Assembly: GCA_963793295.1 (NCBI GenBank)
Contig: CAWBZX010000024.1
Location: 186,001 to 250,000, forward strand
DNA: 64,000 nucleotides
Reading direction: 5' to 3'
DNA from: JAHDHW01 sp963793295
GTDB lineage: Bacteria; Bacteroidota; Bacteroidia; Chitinophagales; Saprospiraceae
A model generated the notes under the pieces. The model saw only the letters and a program-made list of their open reading frames with translations, was not told the DNA's origin and made no database searches. The translations under genes and the position numbers were made by a program. Each line of letters starts with the position of its first letter. The first letter of the stretch is position 1. Shown piece by piece: positions 48,679 to 57,622 of the stretch.

Positions 48679-48986
48679 ATCAGTTTGTTGTTTAAGCCCT
48701 GTATACAATTCACAATATAGCAAAGTTTCCAATTTCAATTAAATATCAAGATATTGATTCAAATGGGGAAACCAATTTTAAGTTTAGTGCATTTAGTTTT
48801 ATCACCAAAACTAATCTTCAATGAAGTAAAGGGACAAATTTTTAGAAATGTATTAAAAATGAAAAAATGGGGGGAAGGGAAATAGGCAAAGGGGACTTTT
48901 ATTAGAATAGTAATGGCCTAAAAAAGAAAGTCGCATTATCCAAAGGGGGGAGGACAACACGACTAACTACAACAAATTATAATCCC

Positions 48987-49088
48987 ATGAACATATCCGA
49001 AATCTTAAATGCTATCATTAATTATTGGGTAATTATATTTTTGATAGCTGCAATATTTTATATTAAATGGGTTGATTTGAAAAAGTGA
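48987..49088 (+). CDS. 33-residue single-pass membrane peptide
   Basis: ATG 48987 to TGA 49086-49088. The peptide has a short polar start (MNISEILN), a strongly hydrophobic helix (YWVIIFLIAAIFYI) and a charged end (KWVDLKK), the typical form of a small membrane protein. A GGGGGGAGGA tract lies about 35 bp upstream, too far to act as a simple ribosome binding site unless the leader folds. The leader is duplicated downstream. Type I toxin, regulator of a membrane complex or leader peptide are all possible; none is established. Confidence 0.42.
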   Translation: MNISEILNAIINYWVIIFLIAAIFYIKWVDLKK

Positions 49089-49094
49089 GAAGCT

Positions 49095-49119
49095 GTATTA
49101 TCCCGAGGAGGGATAATAC
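49095..49119 (+). repeat. Perfect 10-bp hairpin in the second leader
   Basis: GTATTATCCC (49095-49104) and GGGATAATAC (49110-49119) pair completely around the five-base loop GAGGA. It lies 6 bp after the stop of the 33-residue ORF and 26 bp before the second ATG. The loop and arm include AGGAGGG, so the structure would hide a purine-rich tract. The matching segment in copy A cannot form it. No T-run follows, so it is not a classic terminator. Confidence 0.75.
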
Positions 49120-49145
49120 AACTTACTACAACAAATTATAATCCC

Positions 49146-49283
49146 ATGAACATATCCTTTTTGATTGTGCCAATTTCTTCTAATCAGCATGCTTTTTCTC
49201 TTTATCTTCACTTATCTAATAATCACATTACAATAATCTTAATAATCCTAAGGCTTTACAAAGACATTTTTTATTCAAAGTAA
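49146..49283 (+). CDS. Possible 45-residue peptide starting from the second leader copy
   Basis: The ORF shares MNIS and the entire leader with the 33-residue peptide but then diverges (FLIVPISSNQHAF ... ITIILIILRLYKDIF). It has a hydrophobic patch but is less convincing as a protein and may be a decayed copy or a chance frame opened by the leader duplication. Confidence 0.2.
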   Translation: MNISFLIVPISSNQHAFSLYLHLSNNHITIILIILRLYKDIFYSK

Positions 49284-49616
49284 AAAATAAGTAAAACATT
49301 ATTTGTAAAATAAATATTTATAATTAACTGATAATGTATACTTTGTGTTTTTAATATTTTTTATAAAGGATTAATTTGTGAATTTTGTAATAAATATTTT
49401 TCATGGAAATGGATTTTTATCTTAAAATATTTTGACTTTTTTGCTCCTTTTGTAAATCAGAAATACCTTTTAAGGAAACCCATTCATTAATTGTTTCATC
49501 ATTTCAAAGTTTAAATGATGGTAAAAGTCAACCATTTTTATACTTGATTAATATTGATTTTAGTAATATTAGGAGCAAGTTGAATCGAAACAAGGATAAC
49601 TAAAATCATTGATTTA

Positions 49617-50906
49617 ATGGAAAAGTCAAACTTATCTCGGGTTAATGTACCAATCACTATGAAAATCAAAGAAATTGAAGAAACGATCAATAATCAGATC
49701 GAAGGAGTATTTTATGAAAATAGTGAGGTGACTAATGACGAAACCGAGGGTGTAAAAATTAAAGCTGAAAAAACGGAAAATATTTCTATTTCATTAGATG
49801 GCAGCTATATCAACTATAGAGTGCCTTTAAAGCTTAGGATAAAAAAGGGAATCGCTTTTACTTCAATAGAAGCTGAAGGAGAAATCGCCCTTAGTTTATC
49901 AACTGAATATAAAATTGAAAAAAATTGGAAACTTACAACTCACACCAAAGTTATTGAATATAAATGGCTGCAAAAACCTCATTTACATTTAGGAATTATT
50001 GACCTTCCGATAAAATTTATTGCAAATACTATTTTAAAAAAAAGCAAAACACTTCTTTGTACCACTTTAGATAAAGAATTGGCCAAAAACTTTGACTTGC
50101 AAAGTTATGTCAACGAAGCCTGGAAAATGCTGCAATCTCCAATTTTAATGGCCGAAGAATTCAATTTATGGCTAAACATATCTCCGGTAAAAGTAGGAAT
50201 GACACCACTGATATCTGACGGAGAAACTATTAAAAGTACAGTAATGGTGCAAACTTATGCGAATGCTTTGATCGGTGAAAAACCAAAAAGTGAAAAGCAA
50301 CTTCAACTACCGCCTTACCAATTATTGGATGATCTTTATGAAGATTTTCATTTATCTCTGAATACCGAAATCAACTATTTGGAAGCTGAAAAAATCATGA
50401 AGAAATACGTTATTGGACAAACATTTTCACGATGGAACCGAAGCGTCAAAGTTGAAAATATTGCCTTCTATGGTAAGGCTGAAAAAGTAGTGATTGAAAC
50501 TAAATTAACAGGCAGTTTCAATGGAGATATTTGTCTCAAATGGAAACCTGATTATAATCCTGAAAAAAAAGAAATTGAGGCCGAAAAACTTGAATACGAA
50601 TTGAAAACCAATAATATTCTAATTAGATTCATTAACTGGCTTTTTAATAGAAGAATTAAAAAAATATTGAAAAAGCAAATAGATATTCAAATAAATGAAA
50701 ACCTAACGGAACTTTCAAATAAGATAAAAAAAGAATTGGAAAATTATGAAATTTCAGAGAACGTATTTCTTAGGGGAAATCTAAGTAAACTGGATGTCGA
50801 AAGCATTCAATCCCATGAAAAAGGTTTGAACCTAACCATTGATTCTGCAGGTAAACTCAATCTTTTAATAAATAAAATTACCATAAAAAAGGAAGATGAA
50901 AATTAA
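49617..50906 (+). CDS. DUF4403 family protein
   Basis: The protein has 429 residues. It opens directly with the family's N-terminal motif (SRVNVPITMKIKEIEETINNQIEG), followed by beta-rich repeats (YRVPLKLRIKKG, WKLTTHTKVIEYKWLQKP, GIIDLPIKF) and a second half with TGSFNGDICLKWKPDYN. It resembles tubular lipid-binding (SMP/BPI-like) folds by pattern, but this is inference. Most members have a signal peptide; here an in-frame stop lies shortly upstream and no leader is possible, so the protein appears cytoplasmic. Lys-rich composition is notable. Confidence 0.75.
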   Translation: MEKSNLSRVNVPITMKIKEIEETINNQIEGVFYENSEVTNDETEGVKIKAEKTENISISLDGSYINYRVPLKLRIKKGIAFTSIEAEGEIALSLSTEYKIEKNWKLTTHTKVIEYKWLQKPHLHLGIIDLPIKFIANTILKKSKTLLCTTLDKELAKNFDLQSYVNEAWKMLQSPILMAEEFNLWLNISPVKVGMTPLISDGETIKSTVMVQTYANALIGEKPKSEKQLQLPPYQLLDDLYEDFHLSLNTEINYLEAEKIMKKYVIGQTFSRWNRSVKVENIAFYGKAEKVVIETKLTGSFNGDICLKWKPDYNPEKKEIEAEKLEYELKTNNILIRFINWLFNRRIKKILKKQIDIQINENLTELSNKIKKELENYEISENVFLRGNLSKLDVESIQSHEKGLNLTIDSAGKLNLLINKITIKKEDEN

Positions 50907-50952
50907 ACGATTTCTTTTTAAATCTCAGATCTTCCAAAAGAAAAGGAAAGCT

Positions 50953-50960
50953 TATATTTG
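50953..50960 (+). promoter_or_regulatory. -7-like box upstream of the gamma-glutamyltransferase gene
   Basis: TATATTTG matches TAnnTTTG 22 bp before ATG 50983. No clear -33 TTG was found. Confidence 0.3.
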
Positions 50961-50982
50961 ATTTTTGATGAAAATTTAACTT

Positions 50983-52464
50983 ATGAGTTTTGCCATTGCT
51001 GCCGGTCACGATGCCACAGCTGATACCGCTTTAGAGATATTGAAATCAGGCGGTAATGCCTTTGATGCTGCCATTGCTGCAATGATGACTGCGTTTATAG
51101 CGGAGCCTGGAATGGCATCTGGTGGTGGCGGAGCCTTTGCGAATGTCCGGAAAGCAGATGGCACCTGTCTCATTTTTGATTTCTTTAGTCAAACTCCCCG
51201 TCAAAAGCGACCGTTGCATGAAGTAGATTTCTTTCCCATTGAAGTAGATTTTGGAACAACCATTGAAGTTTTCCATGTTGGAAAAGGTTCTACCGCTGTA
51301 CCGGGAAGTATTGCGGGGCTTTTTGCATTGCATGAGCATTTGGGAACCATCCCAATGAACAGGTTGGTTGAAATTCCGATCCAGTACGCCCAAGAAGGAG
51401 TGGTTATCAATAACTTTCAATATTACGATTATCAGCTTCTTGAAAATATTTTTAGGATTGATCCAAAGGCGCAACCGATCTATTTTAGAGATGGAGTATT
51501 AAAAAATATTGGAGAATCCATTAAAATGCCTGGGTTAGCTAACTTTTTAGAATTTATGGCTGTAGATGGGGCAGCAGCTTTTTATAAAGGTGAAATTGCT
51601 GCAAAGATCGTCAACGATTATAGTGAAGGAGGAGGTTACCTGACTCAGGAAGATTTTGATAATTATCAAGTGATTATTCGTGAGCCTTTAGCTTTTAAAT
51701 ACAAAGGCAATACAATTTTGACCAATCCATTCCCCAGCATCGGTGGAAAATTGATTGCTCATGGTATGCACTATTTAGAAGAAGAACCTATGTTTGGTGA
51801 ATGCCTGGGGAATGAGCATTTAAAAAGACTTAATAGGGTGTTGCATAAAACAGATGCTTTAGGTAAATATTCTCATGATTTGAAGTCTTCATTAAATTCG
51901 ATCTTTAATAAAAACAAAAAGCATGGAAGTACTTCGCATTTTAATATCGTCGACAAATGGGGTAATGCAATTAGTGTAACGATGACCATTGGAGAAGGCT
52001 CAGGATATTTTGTTGAAAACACAGATATCCAACTTAATAATATGCTTGGTGAAGCTGCTCTTCTTCCAAGCGGGTTCCATTCCTGGGATCTTGATACTCG
52101 CCTTTCAAGCATGATGGCACCTACCATTGTTTTAGATCAAGACCAAAATGTTGAGATTGTAACAGGTAGTGCGGGAGCAAGTCGAATAGCATCAGCTATT
52201 ACTCAGTTACTGCATTATTTGATCGATTACAAACTTTCTGTTGAACAAGCCATAAATCTGCCGAGAGTTCACCTCGAACATGGTGTATTTAATGTAGAAC
52301 ATGGATTTAAACATGATTTGAAAGCATCCTCTTTTAAAGATGAATTAAAGGAATGGAAAAACAAATCTTTGTTTTTTGGTGGAGCGCATTCTATTTTAAA
52401 CCGAAAAGGCTCATTATATGCCAGCGGTGATGACAGACGGGATGGCGTGATAAGAGTTGATTAG
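50983..52464 (+). CDS. Gamma-glutamyltransferase family Ntn-hydrolase
   Basis: The protein has 493 residues. It starts at the family's conserved entrance (FAIAAGHDATADTALEILKSGGNAFDAAIA) with PGMASGGGGAFANV. The autocleavage site and nucleophile is Thr317 in GSTSHFNIVD, matching the TTHxSVVD motif of E. coli GGT. Further family marks are SMMAPTIVL and GSAGASRIASAI. It is proenzyme-like and would be cut into large and small subunits. No signal peptide precedes the catalytic region, unlike periplasmic GGTs, so it probably acts in the cytoplasm on glutathione-like or other gamma-glutamyl substrates. Confidence 0.9.
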   Translation: MSFAIAAGHDATADTALEILKSGGNAFDAAIAAMMTAFIAEPGMASGGGGAFANVRKADGTCLIFDFFSQTPRQKRPLHEVDFFPIEVDFGTTIEVFHVGKGSTAVPGSIAGLFALHEHLGTIPMNRLVEIPIQYAQEGVVINNFQYYDYQLLENIFRIDPKAQPIYFRDGVLKNIGESIKMPGLANFLEFMAVDGAAAFYKGEIAAKIVNDYSEGGGYLTQEDFDNYQVIIREPLAFKYKGNTILTNPFPSIGGKLIAHGMHYLEEEPMFGECLGNEHLKRLNRVLHKTDALGKYSHDLKSSLNSIFNKNKKHGSTSHFNIVDKWGNAISVTMTIGEGSGYFVENTDIQLNNMLGEAALLPSGFHSWDLDTRLSSMMAPTIVLDQDQNVEIVTGSAGASRIASAITQLLHYLIDYKLSVEQAINLPRVHLEHGVFNVEHGFKHDLKASSFKDELKEWKNKSLFFGGAHSILNRKGSLYASGDDRRDGVIRVD

Positions 52465-52509
52465 CCTAAAAAGAGGTGACAAATCTTAAAAGTAAAAATT
52501 AACCGATAA

Positions 52510-52938
52510 TTATTGATAAATAAAATTATAAACTTCCTTCAAGTCGAATTCATTGCCTTCTTGATGGATCAAACATATGCAGCCGTCTATTTGGTTGCCA
52601 TGTATTTTGCCATACTGGACCTGAAAGGTGTTATCGATATTGAAAAAGTGATTGATAATATCCGAGGGAATTTCATTTCCAACATTTTTTCCTAGAACGA
52701 AAGCAATATATTTAGATTGGATGCTCGTAGCGCTGATACAAAATGTACCTGGACTAGATAGTTTTCTGAATGGATTTTTATCATTGACGCAATTGGGGTG
52801 ATTCATGATAAATTCGCTAATGGTATTATAAACCCCGATTAAGGCTTCCGTGGGGGGATTTTCCATTACTTGAATGACTTGATCGTACGATATCATATTC
52901 AATGGGTTTTGATAATCACGAATATGATGTGCAATCAC
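52510..52938 (-). CDS. Conserved-looking small soluble protein, unknown function
   Basis: A 142-residue frame starting at GTG 52938; a downstream ATG (residue 15) is also possible. It is acidic to neutral with a beta-rich middle (SPGTFCISATSIQSKYIAFVLG) and a C-terminal helix. There is no signal or membrane segment and no recognised family. It is convergent with the gamma-glutamyltransferase gene and 39 bp downstream of the lipoprotein gene on the same strand. Confidence 0.5.
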   Translation of the reverse strand: MIAHHIRDYQNPLNMISYDQVIQVMENPPTEALIGVYNTISEFIMNHPNCVNDKNPFRKLSSPGTFCISATSIQSKYIAFVLGKNVGNEIPSDIINHFFNIDNTFQVQYGKIHGNQIDGCICLIHQEGNEFDLKEVYNFIYQ

Positions 52939-52977
52939 TTTGCCAAATGGCGCTATTTGTAAAATTTAATTTGCAGG

Positions 52978-53355
52978 TTACTCTGTTTTATACAATTTTA
53001 TTATTTGTTTTATTCCTCCACTGTTCATTTCAAAAAACAAGGAATCGACGCTAATTTTAATCACTTTTACTGATTTTTCGATTTGATCATTCGTAAGCGT
53101 ATCCGTAGAATAAAGCAGACCATTTTTTAAATGATAATAGCCAGCTTCTTTATTCATTAATCCTTGAAAAGTATAAGTGTTATTGTCGTAAAATTGAAAA
53201 TTTATGGATTGTAAATCCACATCTTTGGGTGTATCGTTTTCCAGAAATTCTGAAGCCGTCCAGCTTCCAACCAATAGTTTATTATCAACGCTATTTTCGC
53301 AAGAAAAAACTGTCATTAAAAGAGTTACCGCCAAAAGGTAAATTATATTTTTCAT
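52978..53355 (-). CDS. Small lipocalin-like lipoprotein
   Basis: The protein has 125 residues. Lipoprotein signal MKNIIYLLAVTLLMTVFSC with lipidated Cys19. The mature part has the lipocalin-like pattern common in Bacteroidota (LLVGSWTASEFLEND, FYDNNTYTFQG, GYYHLKNGLLYSTD, IKISVDSLFFEM). The ligand is unknown. Confidence 0.72.
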   Translation of the reverse strand: MKNIIYLLAVTLLMTVFSCENSVDNKLLVGSWTASEFLENDTPKDVDLQSINFQFYDNNTYTFQGLMNKEAGYYHLKNGLLYSTDTLTNDQIEKSVKVIKISVDSLFFEMNSGGIKQIIKLYKTE

Positions 53356-53398
53356 AAATATTTTTTAATAGTAAAATACAAATAGGATTGAAAGTAAC

Positions 53399-53438
53399 AA
53401 AAGACGCTTTTGAATAAGATAATTCAAAAGCGTCTTTT
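53399..53438. terminator. Intrinsic terminator (17-bp stem), downstream of nhaD
   Basis: AAAAGACGCTTTTGAAT (53399-53415) pairs perfectly with ATTCAAAAGCGTCTTTT (53422-53438) around a six-base loop. T-rich ends on both strands make it usable in both directions. It lies 75 bp past the nhaD stop, in the direction of its transcription. Confidence 0.85.
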
Positions 53439-53512
53439 TATCAATTCAGCTAATCAAAAGTTATTTATTCTTTTTTTACTTTAGCCAGTTAGTTGGTCAA
53501 TAATCTAATAAG

Positions 53513-54886
53513 CTAACCAATTAATTCAAATAATAGTAAAAATGCCACTGCACCAGCAATAAAACCGATAAAGGCAAGCCAGGCAATTTTTTTGAAATAC
53601 CAGATAAAATCAATCCTTTCCATACCCATTGCAGCTACTCCTGCGGCCGAACCAATAATCAACATACTTCCACCTGTTCCTGCAGAATAGGCAATGAAAT
53701 GCCATAATTTATCATCCATCAGAAATACTTTTGTGTCGTACATACCCATGGAAGCTGCCACCAAAGGTACATTGTCTATAATGGCAGACATGAAACCTAA
53801 AATGACAATGACAATATCTTGATTTGGAACCCAGTCCTGAAGTCGTTCAGCAACATAACGGAGTGCTCCAACATCGCCAACAACGACAGTCTCCAAAGCT
53901 GCAACAGCCATCAAAATACCAAGAAAAAAAAGTATGCTTGACAGTTCGATTCTGGATAAAGCATTGTGAGGAGAATAAAGATGTTTGCGTTCCTCCGTAA
54001 AATCTTCTTCAGGATGGATGTATTCCGAAACAAGCCAAACTACTCCAAGCCCCAGCATCATACCCATATATGGAGGCAAATGTGTAACTGTTTTGAAAAT
54101 AGGTACGAATACAATCATTCCGAGACCAAGATACAACATGGTCTGGCTACTCAGTAACTTTTTATTTTCGTTAAAATCGCTGGATTCATCAATGGTTAAC
54201 TCTCCTTTAAATGGTTTTAAAAAGGAGGCAATAAAAGTAGGAACAACGAAACAAACGATTGAAGGAATTACCAAGCTTTCGATCAAACCAAGAGTCGAAA
54301 CTCTGTTTCCAATCCAAAGCATGGTAGTCGTCACATCGCCAATTGGAGACCACGCACCACCGGCATTTGCGGCGATGACTACTAATGCTGCGTACCAAAT
54401 CCGCTCATCTTTGTTTTGAATGATTTTTCTTAATAAGGTTACCAAAACTATTGTAGCGGTTAAATTGTCGATAATAGCTGAAAGTATAAATGCTAGAATC
54501 CCTACAATCCAGAGTAATTTCTTTTTACTTCTGGTATGCACCCATCCTTTTAATATTTCAAAGCCCCTGTGCAAGTCAATGATCTCAACAATAGTCATAG
54601 CCCCAATAAGGAATATCAAAATTTCTGCGGTTTTCCCTAAATGGTGTAAAACTATATTTGTAAACCCTTCCTCAGTAGCATGATCAATATTTGATGGATT
54701 AAAAGTAAAAACATGCTCATGGGTGTCAATGATGGATAAAACTCCTTCGTGAAATCCTAAGGCAAGAAGTGCCCAACAGATTGCTGCCATTAGCAGGGCA
54801 GGTACGGTTTTATCTAATTTGAGAGGATGTTCGAAAACAATAGTGATGTATCCAAGAATAAAGCAAAGTATTACGCCTGTAAACAT
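53513..54886 (-). CDS. nhaD: NhaD-type Na+/H+ antiporter
   Basis: The protein has 457 residues and about 12 membrane segments. It belongs to the ion-transporter superfamily with ArsB. Family marks are FEHPLKLDKTVPALLMAAICW, the conserved AEILIFLIGAMTIVEIID, SAIIDNLTATIVLVTLL, and the second unit with GAWSPIGDVTTTMLW and SAIIDNVPLVAASMGMY. It exports sodium (or lithium) against protons. Length is usual. It is monocistronic by the terminator downstream and the 307-bp region upstream. Confidence 0.92.
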   Translation of the reverse strand: MFTGVILCFILGYITIVFEHPLKLDKTVPALLMAAICWALLALGFHEGVLSIIDTHEHVFTFNPSNIDHATEEGFTNIVLHHLGKTAEILIFLIGAMTIVEIIDLHRGFEILKGWVHTRSKKKLLWIVGILAFILSAIIDNLTATIVLVTLLRKIIQNKDERIWYAALVVIAANAGGAWSPIGDVTTTMLWIGNRVSTLGLIESLVIPSIVCFVVPTFIASFLKPFKGELTIDESSDFNENKKLLSSQTMLYLGLGMIVFVPIFKTVTHLPPYMGMMLGLGVVWLVSEYIHPEEDFTEERKHLYSPHNALSRIELSSILFFLGILMAVAALETVVVGDVGALRYVAERLQDWVPNQDIVIVILGFMSAIIDNVPLVAASMGMYDTKVFLMDDKLWHFIAYSAGTGGSMLIIGSAAGVAAMGMERIDFIWYFKKIAWLAFIGFIAGAVAFLLLFELIG

Positions 54887-55193
54887 GCAGATAGAGTTTT
54901 AAAAGTGTTTGCAAAGAAATTCATCAAGGATTTTTAGAGTCGGCTGTAAAGTTAAAATTTTCTGAGAGCTAAATAATATTTTAAAGAATTATTTAATACG
55001 AATTTTACTTTGCAGATTATCCTGTTTTTATTTTCCATTTTCGGATTGAATACTAGCATTTTACAAACCACCTCTTTTAATGCCTTATAAATGCAAAATC
55101 CGGTCAGTCAAATTTATTTTCTGTCGTGTAGAAAGTGTATTTTTGCAGCCGATTCGGAACAATTTCCAAATCAGTACACGTTTAATCTTTATC
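54887..55193. other. Divergent intergenic region between nhaD and dusB
   Basis: The region holds promoters for both genes. On the plus strand a TATTTTTG box lies at 55138-55145. An in-frame ATG at 55080 could extend the dihydrouridine synthase by 38 residues that do not look like the family, so the sequence is treated as non-coding. Confidence 0.5.
55138..55145 (+). promoter_or_regulatory. -7 box for the dusB-cca gene pair
   Basis: TATTTTTG, followed by CAG, matches TAnnTTTG and sits 48 bp before ATG 55194. The -33 partner is weak (T-rich, no TTG). Confidence 0.4.
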
Positions 55194-56186
55194 ATGATTA
55201 AAATAGGAAAAGTAGAATTAGGTGAATTTCCATTACTTCTGGCGCCTATGGAGGACGTCAGTGATCCGCCTTTTCGCGCATTGTGCAAACAACAGGGTTG
55301 TGACATGATGTACACGGAGTTTATTTCTGTAGAAGGACTCATTCGTGATGCTGACAAAAGTGTTCAGAAGTTGGATATTTATGATTATGAAAGACCTATA
55401 GGTATTCAAATTTTTGGAGCCAACCACGATTCGATGATGCGAGCCGCAGAAATTGTAGAAGAAGCAAAACCAGAAGTTTTGGATATTAATTATGGCTGCC
55501 CGGTAAAAAAGGTAGTCTGTAAATTAGCGGGTGCAGGTATTCTACAAGACATTGATAAAATGGTTAAATTGACGGATGATGTTATTAAGTCAACGAAACT
55601 TCCGGTAACCGTAAAAACCAGACTTGGCTGGGATGATAATACAAAATATATTGAAGAAGTTGCGGAGAGATTGCAGGATGTTGGAATTAAAGCCTTATCC
55701 ATTCACGGTCGTACCCGCAAACAAATGTATAAAGGCGAGGCTGATTGGTCTTTAATTGCGAAAGTGAAAGAAAATCCGAGAATTCATATTCCTATTTTTG
55801 GAAATGGAGATATTGATAGCCCACAAAAAGCAAAACTTTACCGTGAGCGATATGGTGTCGATGGAATTATGATCGGAAGAGCGAGCATTGGCAATCCATG
55901 GATATTCAGGGAAATTAAACACTATTTTAAAACAGGAGAATTATTGCCTCCTCCAACTATAATGGAAAGAGTGGCTGCTGCAAAACAGCACTTAAAACAT
56001 TCCATTGAATGGAAAGGGCAAACCTTAGGTGTACTTGAAATGCGAAGACATTATACGAATTATTTCAGAGGATTTACGAATGTTAAATCTTTCAGAAGTC
56101 AACTAGTCAGTACCCAGGAGCCATCGCAATTATTTGCCATATTAGATGAAATTGAAGCACATTATTCAGAGGCTTTGGCCCGATAA
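55194..56186 (+). CDS. dusB: tRNA-dihydrouridine synthase (DusB-type)
   Basis: From ATG 55194 the enzyme has 330 residues. It reduces specific tRNA uridines using FMN and NAD(P)H. Motifs: APMEDVSDPPFRALC (start of the FMN barrel), the active-site Cys102 in NYGCPVKKV, KTRLGW, HGRTRKQMYKGEADW, FGNGDI, and IGRASIGNPWIF for phosphate binding. The C-terminal helical RNA-binding domain includes EMRRHYTNYFRG. The upstream ATG at 55080 is rejected because it would add a non-family extension. The CCA-adding enzyme gene follows after 17 bp. Confidence 0.93.
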   Translation: MIKIGKVELGEFPLLLAPMEDVSDPPFRALCKQQGCDMMYTEFISVEGLIRDADKSVQKLDIYDYERPIGIQIFGANHDSMMRAAEIVEEAKPEVLDINYGCPVKKVVCKLAGAGILQDIDKMVKLTDDVIKSTKLPVTVKTRLGWDDNTKYIEEVAERLQDVGIKALSIHGRTRKQMYKGEADWSLIAKVKENPRIHIPIFGNGDIDSPQKAKLYRERYGVDGIMIGRASIGNPWIFREIKHYFKTGELLPPPTIMERVAAAKQHLKHSIEWKGQTLGVLEMRRHYTNYFRGFTNVKSFRSQLVSTQEPSQLFAILDEIEAHYSEALAR

Positions 56187-56203
56187 ATATAAATTACAAA
56201 CCA

Positions 56204-57622
56204 TTGGTATTTGATATAAAACCACACGAACGAGAGATTTTTAATATCATAGAACAGTCTGCAAAAGATCTTGGTTATCCGGTTTATGTAGTAGGAGGGT
56301 ATGTAAGGGACCGACTTCTGGGTAGGCTTTCTAAAGACATGGATATTGTTTGTTTGGGTAGCGGGATAAATCTAGCGCAGGAAGTTGCCGGAAATTTGCG
56401 TCCCATCCCAAGAGTTACGGTCTACAGTCGTTTTGGAACAGCAATGGTAAGACACGGCGATATGGAAATTGAATTTGTTGGTGCCAGAAAAGAATCTTAT
56501 CGTTTTGACAGTCGAAAACCAACGGTTGAGGAGGGTAGTCTGGAAGATGATCAAAACCGGAGGGATTTTACTATTAATGCTTTGGCAGTAAGCCTCAATG
56601 AACGAAATTTTGGTGAAATAATCGATCCTTTTGGTGGTCTTCATCATTTGGAAGAAAAACTGATAAAAACTCCGCTTGAGCCCGGAAAAACTTTTTCTGA
56701 TGATCCACTCCGGATGATGCGCGCCATTCGTTTTTCCACCCAACTGTTGTTCAAAATTGATCTAACTACCCTCGATGCCATTGCAAAATATAAAAACCGG
56801 ATCAATATTGTTTCTCAAGAACGCATCACCACTGAATTGGATAAAATAATACTTGCTGATACACCCTCTATCGGTTTTAAACTACTTTTCGATACAGGTT
56901 TATTGAATATCATTTTTCCGGAAATGGCCCAATTGCAAGGTGTTGAGATTCGAAATGGACAAGGACATAAAGACAATTTCTATCATACGCTGGAAGTGTT
57001 GGATAATTTGAGTAAAAAATCCAACAACCTTTGGTTACGTTGGGCAGCGATCCTTCATGATATTGCGAAACCGGCAACCAAACGTTATTATCCGGAGCAG
57101 GGATGGACTTTTCATGGGCATGAAGCTTTGGGGGCGACTATGGTTCCTCGGATTTTTAGAAGGCTGAAACTTCCCTTGGATCACAAAATGAAGTATGTAC
57201 AAAAGATGGTGAGATTGCATCTACGTCCCATCAGTCTTACAAAAGAGAATATTACAGATTCGGCTATTCGACGCCTTTTGTTTGATGCAGGTGATGATAT
57301 CGATGATTTGATGCAGCTGTGTGAAGCTGATATCACCTCAAAAAATCCGAATCGTGTTAATAAATATCTTTCCAATTATAATCTCGTCCGCAAGCAATTA
57401 AAAGAAGTAGAAGAAAAAGACCGAATACGAAATTGGCAGCCTCCGATATCCGGTGAGCTGATTATGGAAACATTCGGAATAAGTCCTTCGAGAGAGGTAG
57501 GGCTTATCAAAACGGCTATTAGAGAAGCCATTCTCGATGGAGATATTGAAAATTCTTATGAAGCTGCTTATCAATTTATGATTGAAAAAGGAACCGAATT
57601 TGGTTTGAAAGCAGAAGTATAA
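56204..57622 (+). CDS. cca: CCA-adding tRNA nucleotidyltransferase with HD domain
   Basis: The protein has 472 residues from a TTG start, the only start near the conserved N-terminus. The head has VVGGYVRDRLLGRLSKDMDI with the catalytic Asp45-x-Asp47, then VGARKESY and RRDFTINALAVSL. DDPLRMMRAIRF marks the neck. A C-terminal HD phosphohydrolase domain carries RWAAILHDIAKPATKRY and FHGHEALGA. It builds or repairs the CCA end of tRNA. Spacing of 17 bp from dusB suggests a tRNA-maturation operon. Confidence 0.93.
   Translation: MVFDIKPHEREIFNIIEQSAKDLGYPVYVVGGYVRDRLLGRLSKDMDIVCLGSGINLAQEVAGNLRPIPRVTVYSRFGTAMVRHGDMEIEFVGARKESYRFDSRKPTVEEGSLEDDQNRRDFTINALAVSLNERNFGEIIDPFGGLHHLEEKLIKTPLEPGKTFSDDPLRMMRAIRFSTQLLFKIDLTTLDAIAKYKNRINIVSQERITTELDKIILADTPSIGFKLLFDTGLLNIIFPEMAQLQGVEIRNGQGHKDNFYHTLEVLDNLSKKSNNLWLRWAAILHDIAKPATKRYYPEQGWTFHGHEALGATMVPRIFRRLKLPLDHKMKYVQKMVRLHLRPISLTKENITDSAIRRLLFDAGDDIDDLMQLCEADITSKNPNRVNKYLSNYNLVRKQLKEVEEKDRIRNWQPPISGELIMETFGISPSREVGLIKTAIREAILDGDIENSYEAAYQFMIEKGTEFGLKAEV

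Larger units (their letters stand above)
48933..49157 (+). repeat. Direct repeat of a leader including start codon and first codons
   Basis: Copy A spans 48933-48998 and copy B 49095-49157. The last 33 bp are identical in both (48966-48998 and 49125-49157) and include ATGAACATATCC, the first four codons of each small ORF. Upstream of the identity block the copies stay similar (CATTATCC/TATTATCC, then ACrACTwACTAC). A 96-bp non-repeated body lies between them. Confidence 0.85.
48679..49616. other. 0.9-kb AT-rich region with duplicated leader and small ORFs
   Basis: There is no long gene. The left part (48780-48930) has purine-rich tracts such as GGGGGGAAGGG near 48870. The centre holds two copies of a ~65-bp leader, each ending in a short ORF, listed separately. 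The right part (49284-49616) is very AT-rich and upstream of the DUF4403 gene; a weak TATACTTG box at 49539-49546 is the only promoter-like element noticed there. Confidence 0.6.

Noticed and set aside
48679..48738. TTG start adding 20 residues to the BNR protein
   Set aside because: The signal peptide lies immediately after ATG 48678; the extension would bury it.
53985..54419. 144-residue frame opposite nhaD
   Set aside because: Shadow of a conserved membrane protein gene; no domain or start signal.
55080..55193. N-terminal extension of the dihydrouridine synthase from ATG 55080
   Set aside because: The extra 38 residues are Cys/Phe-rich and unlike the family; ATG 55194 precedes the conserved start and a -7 box lies between the two.
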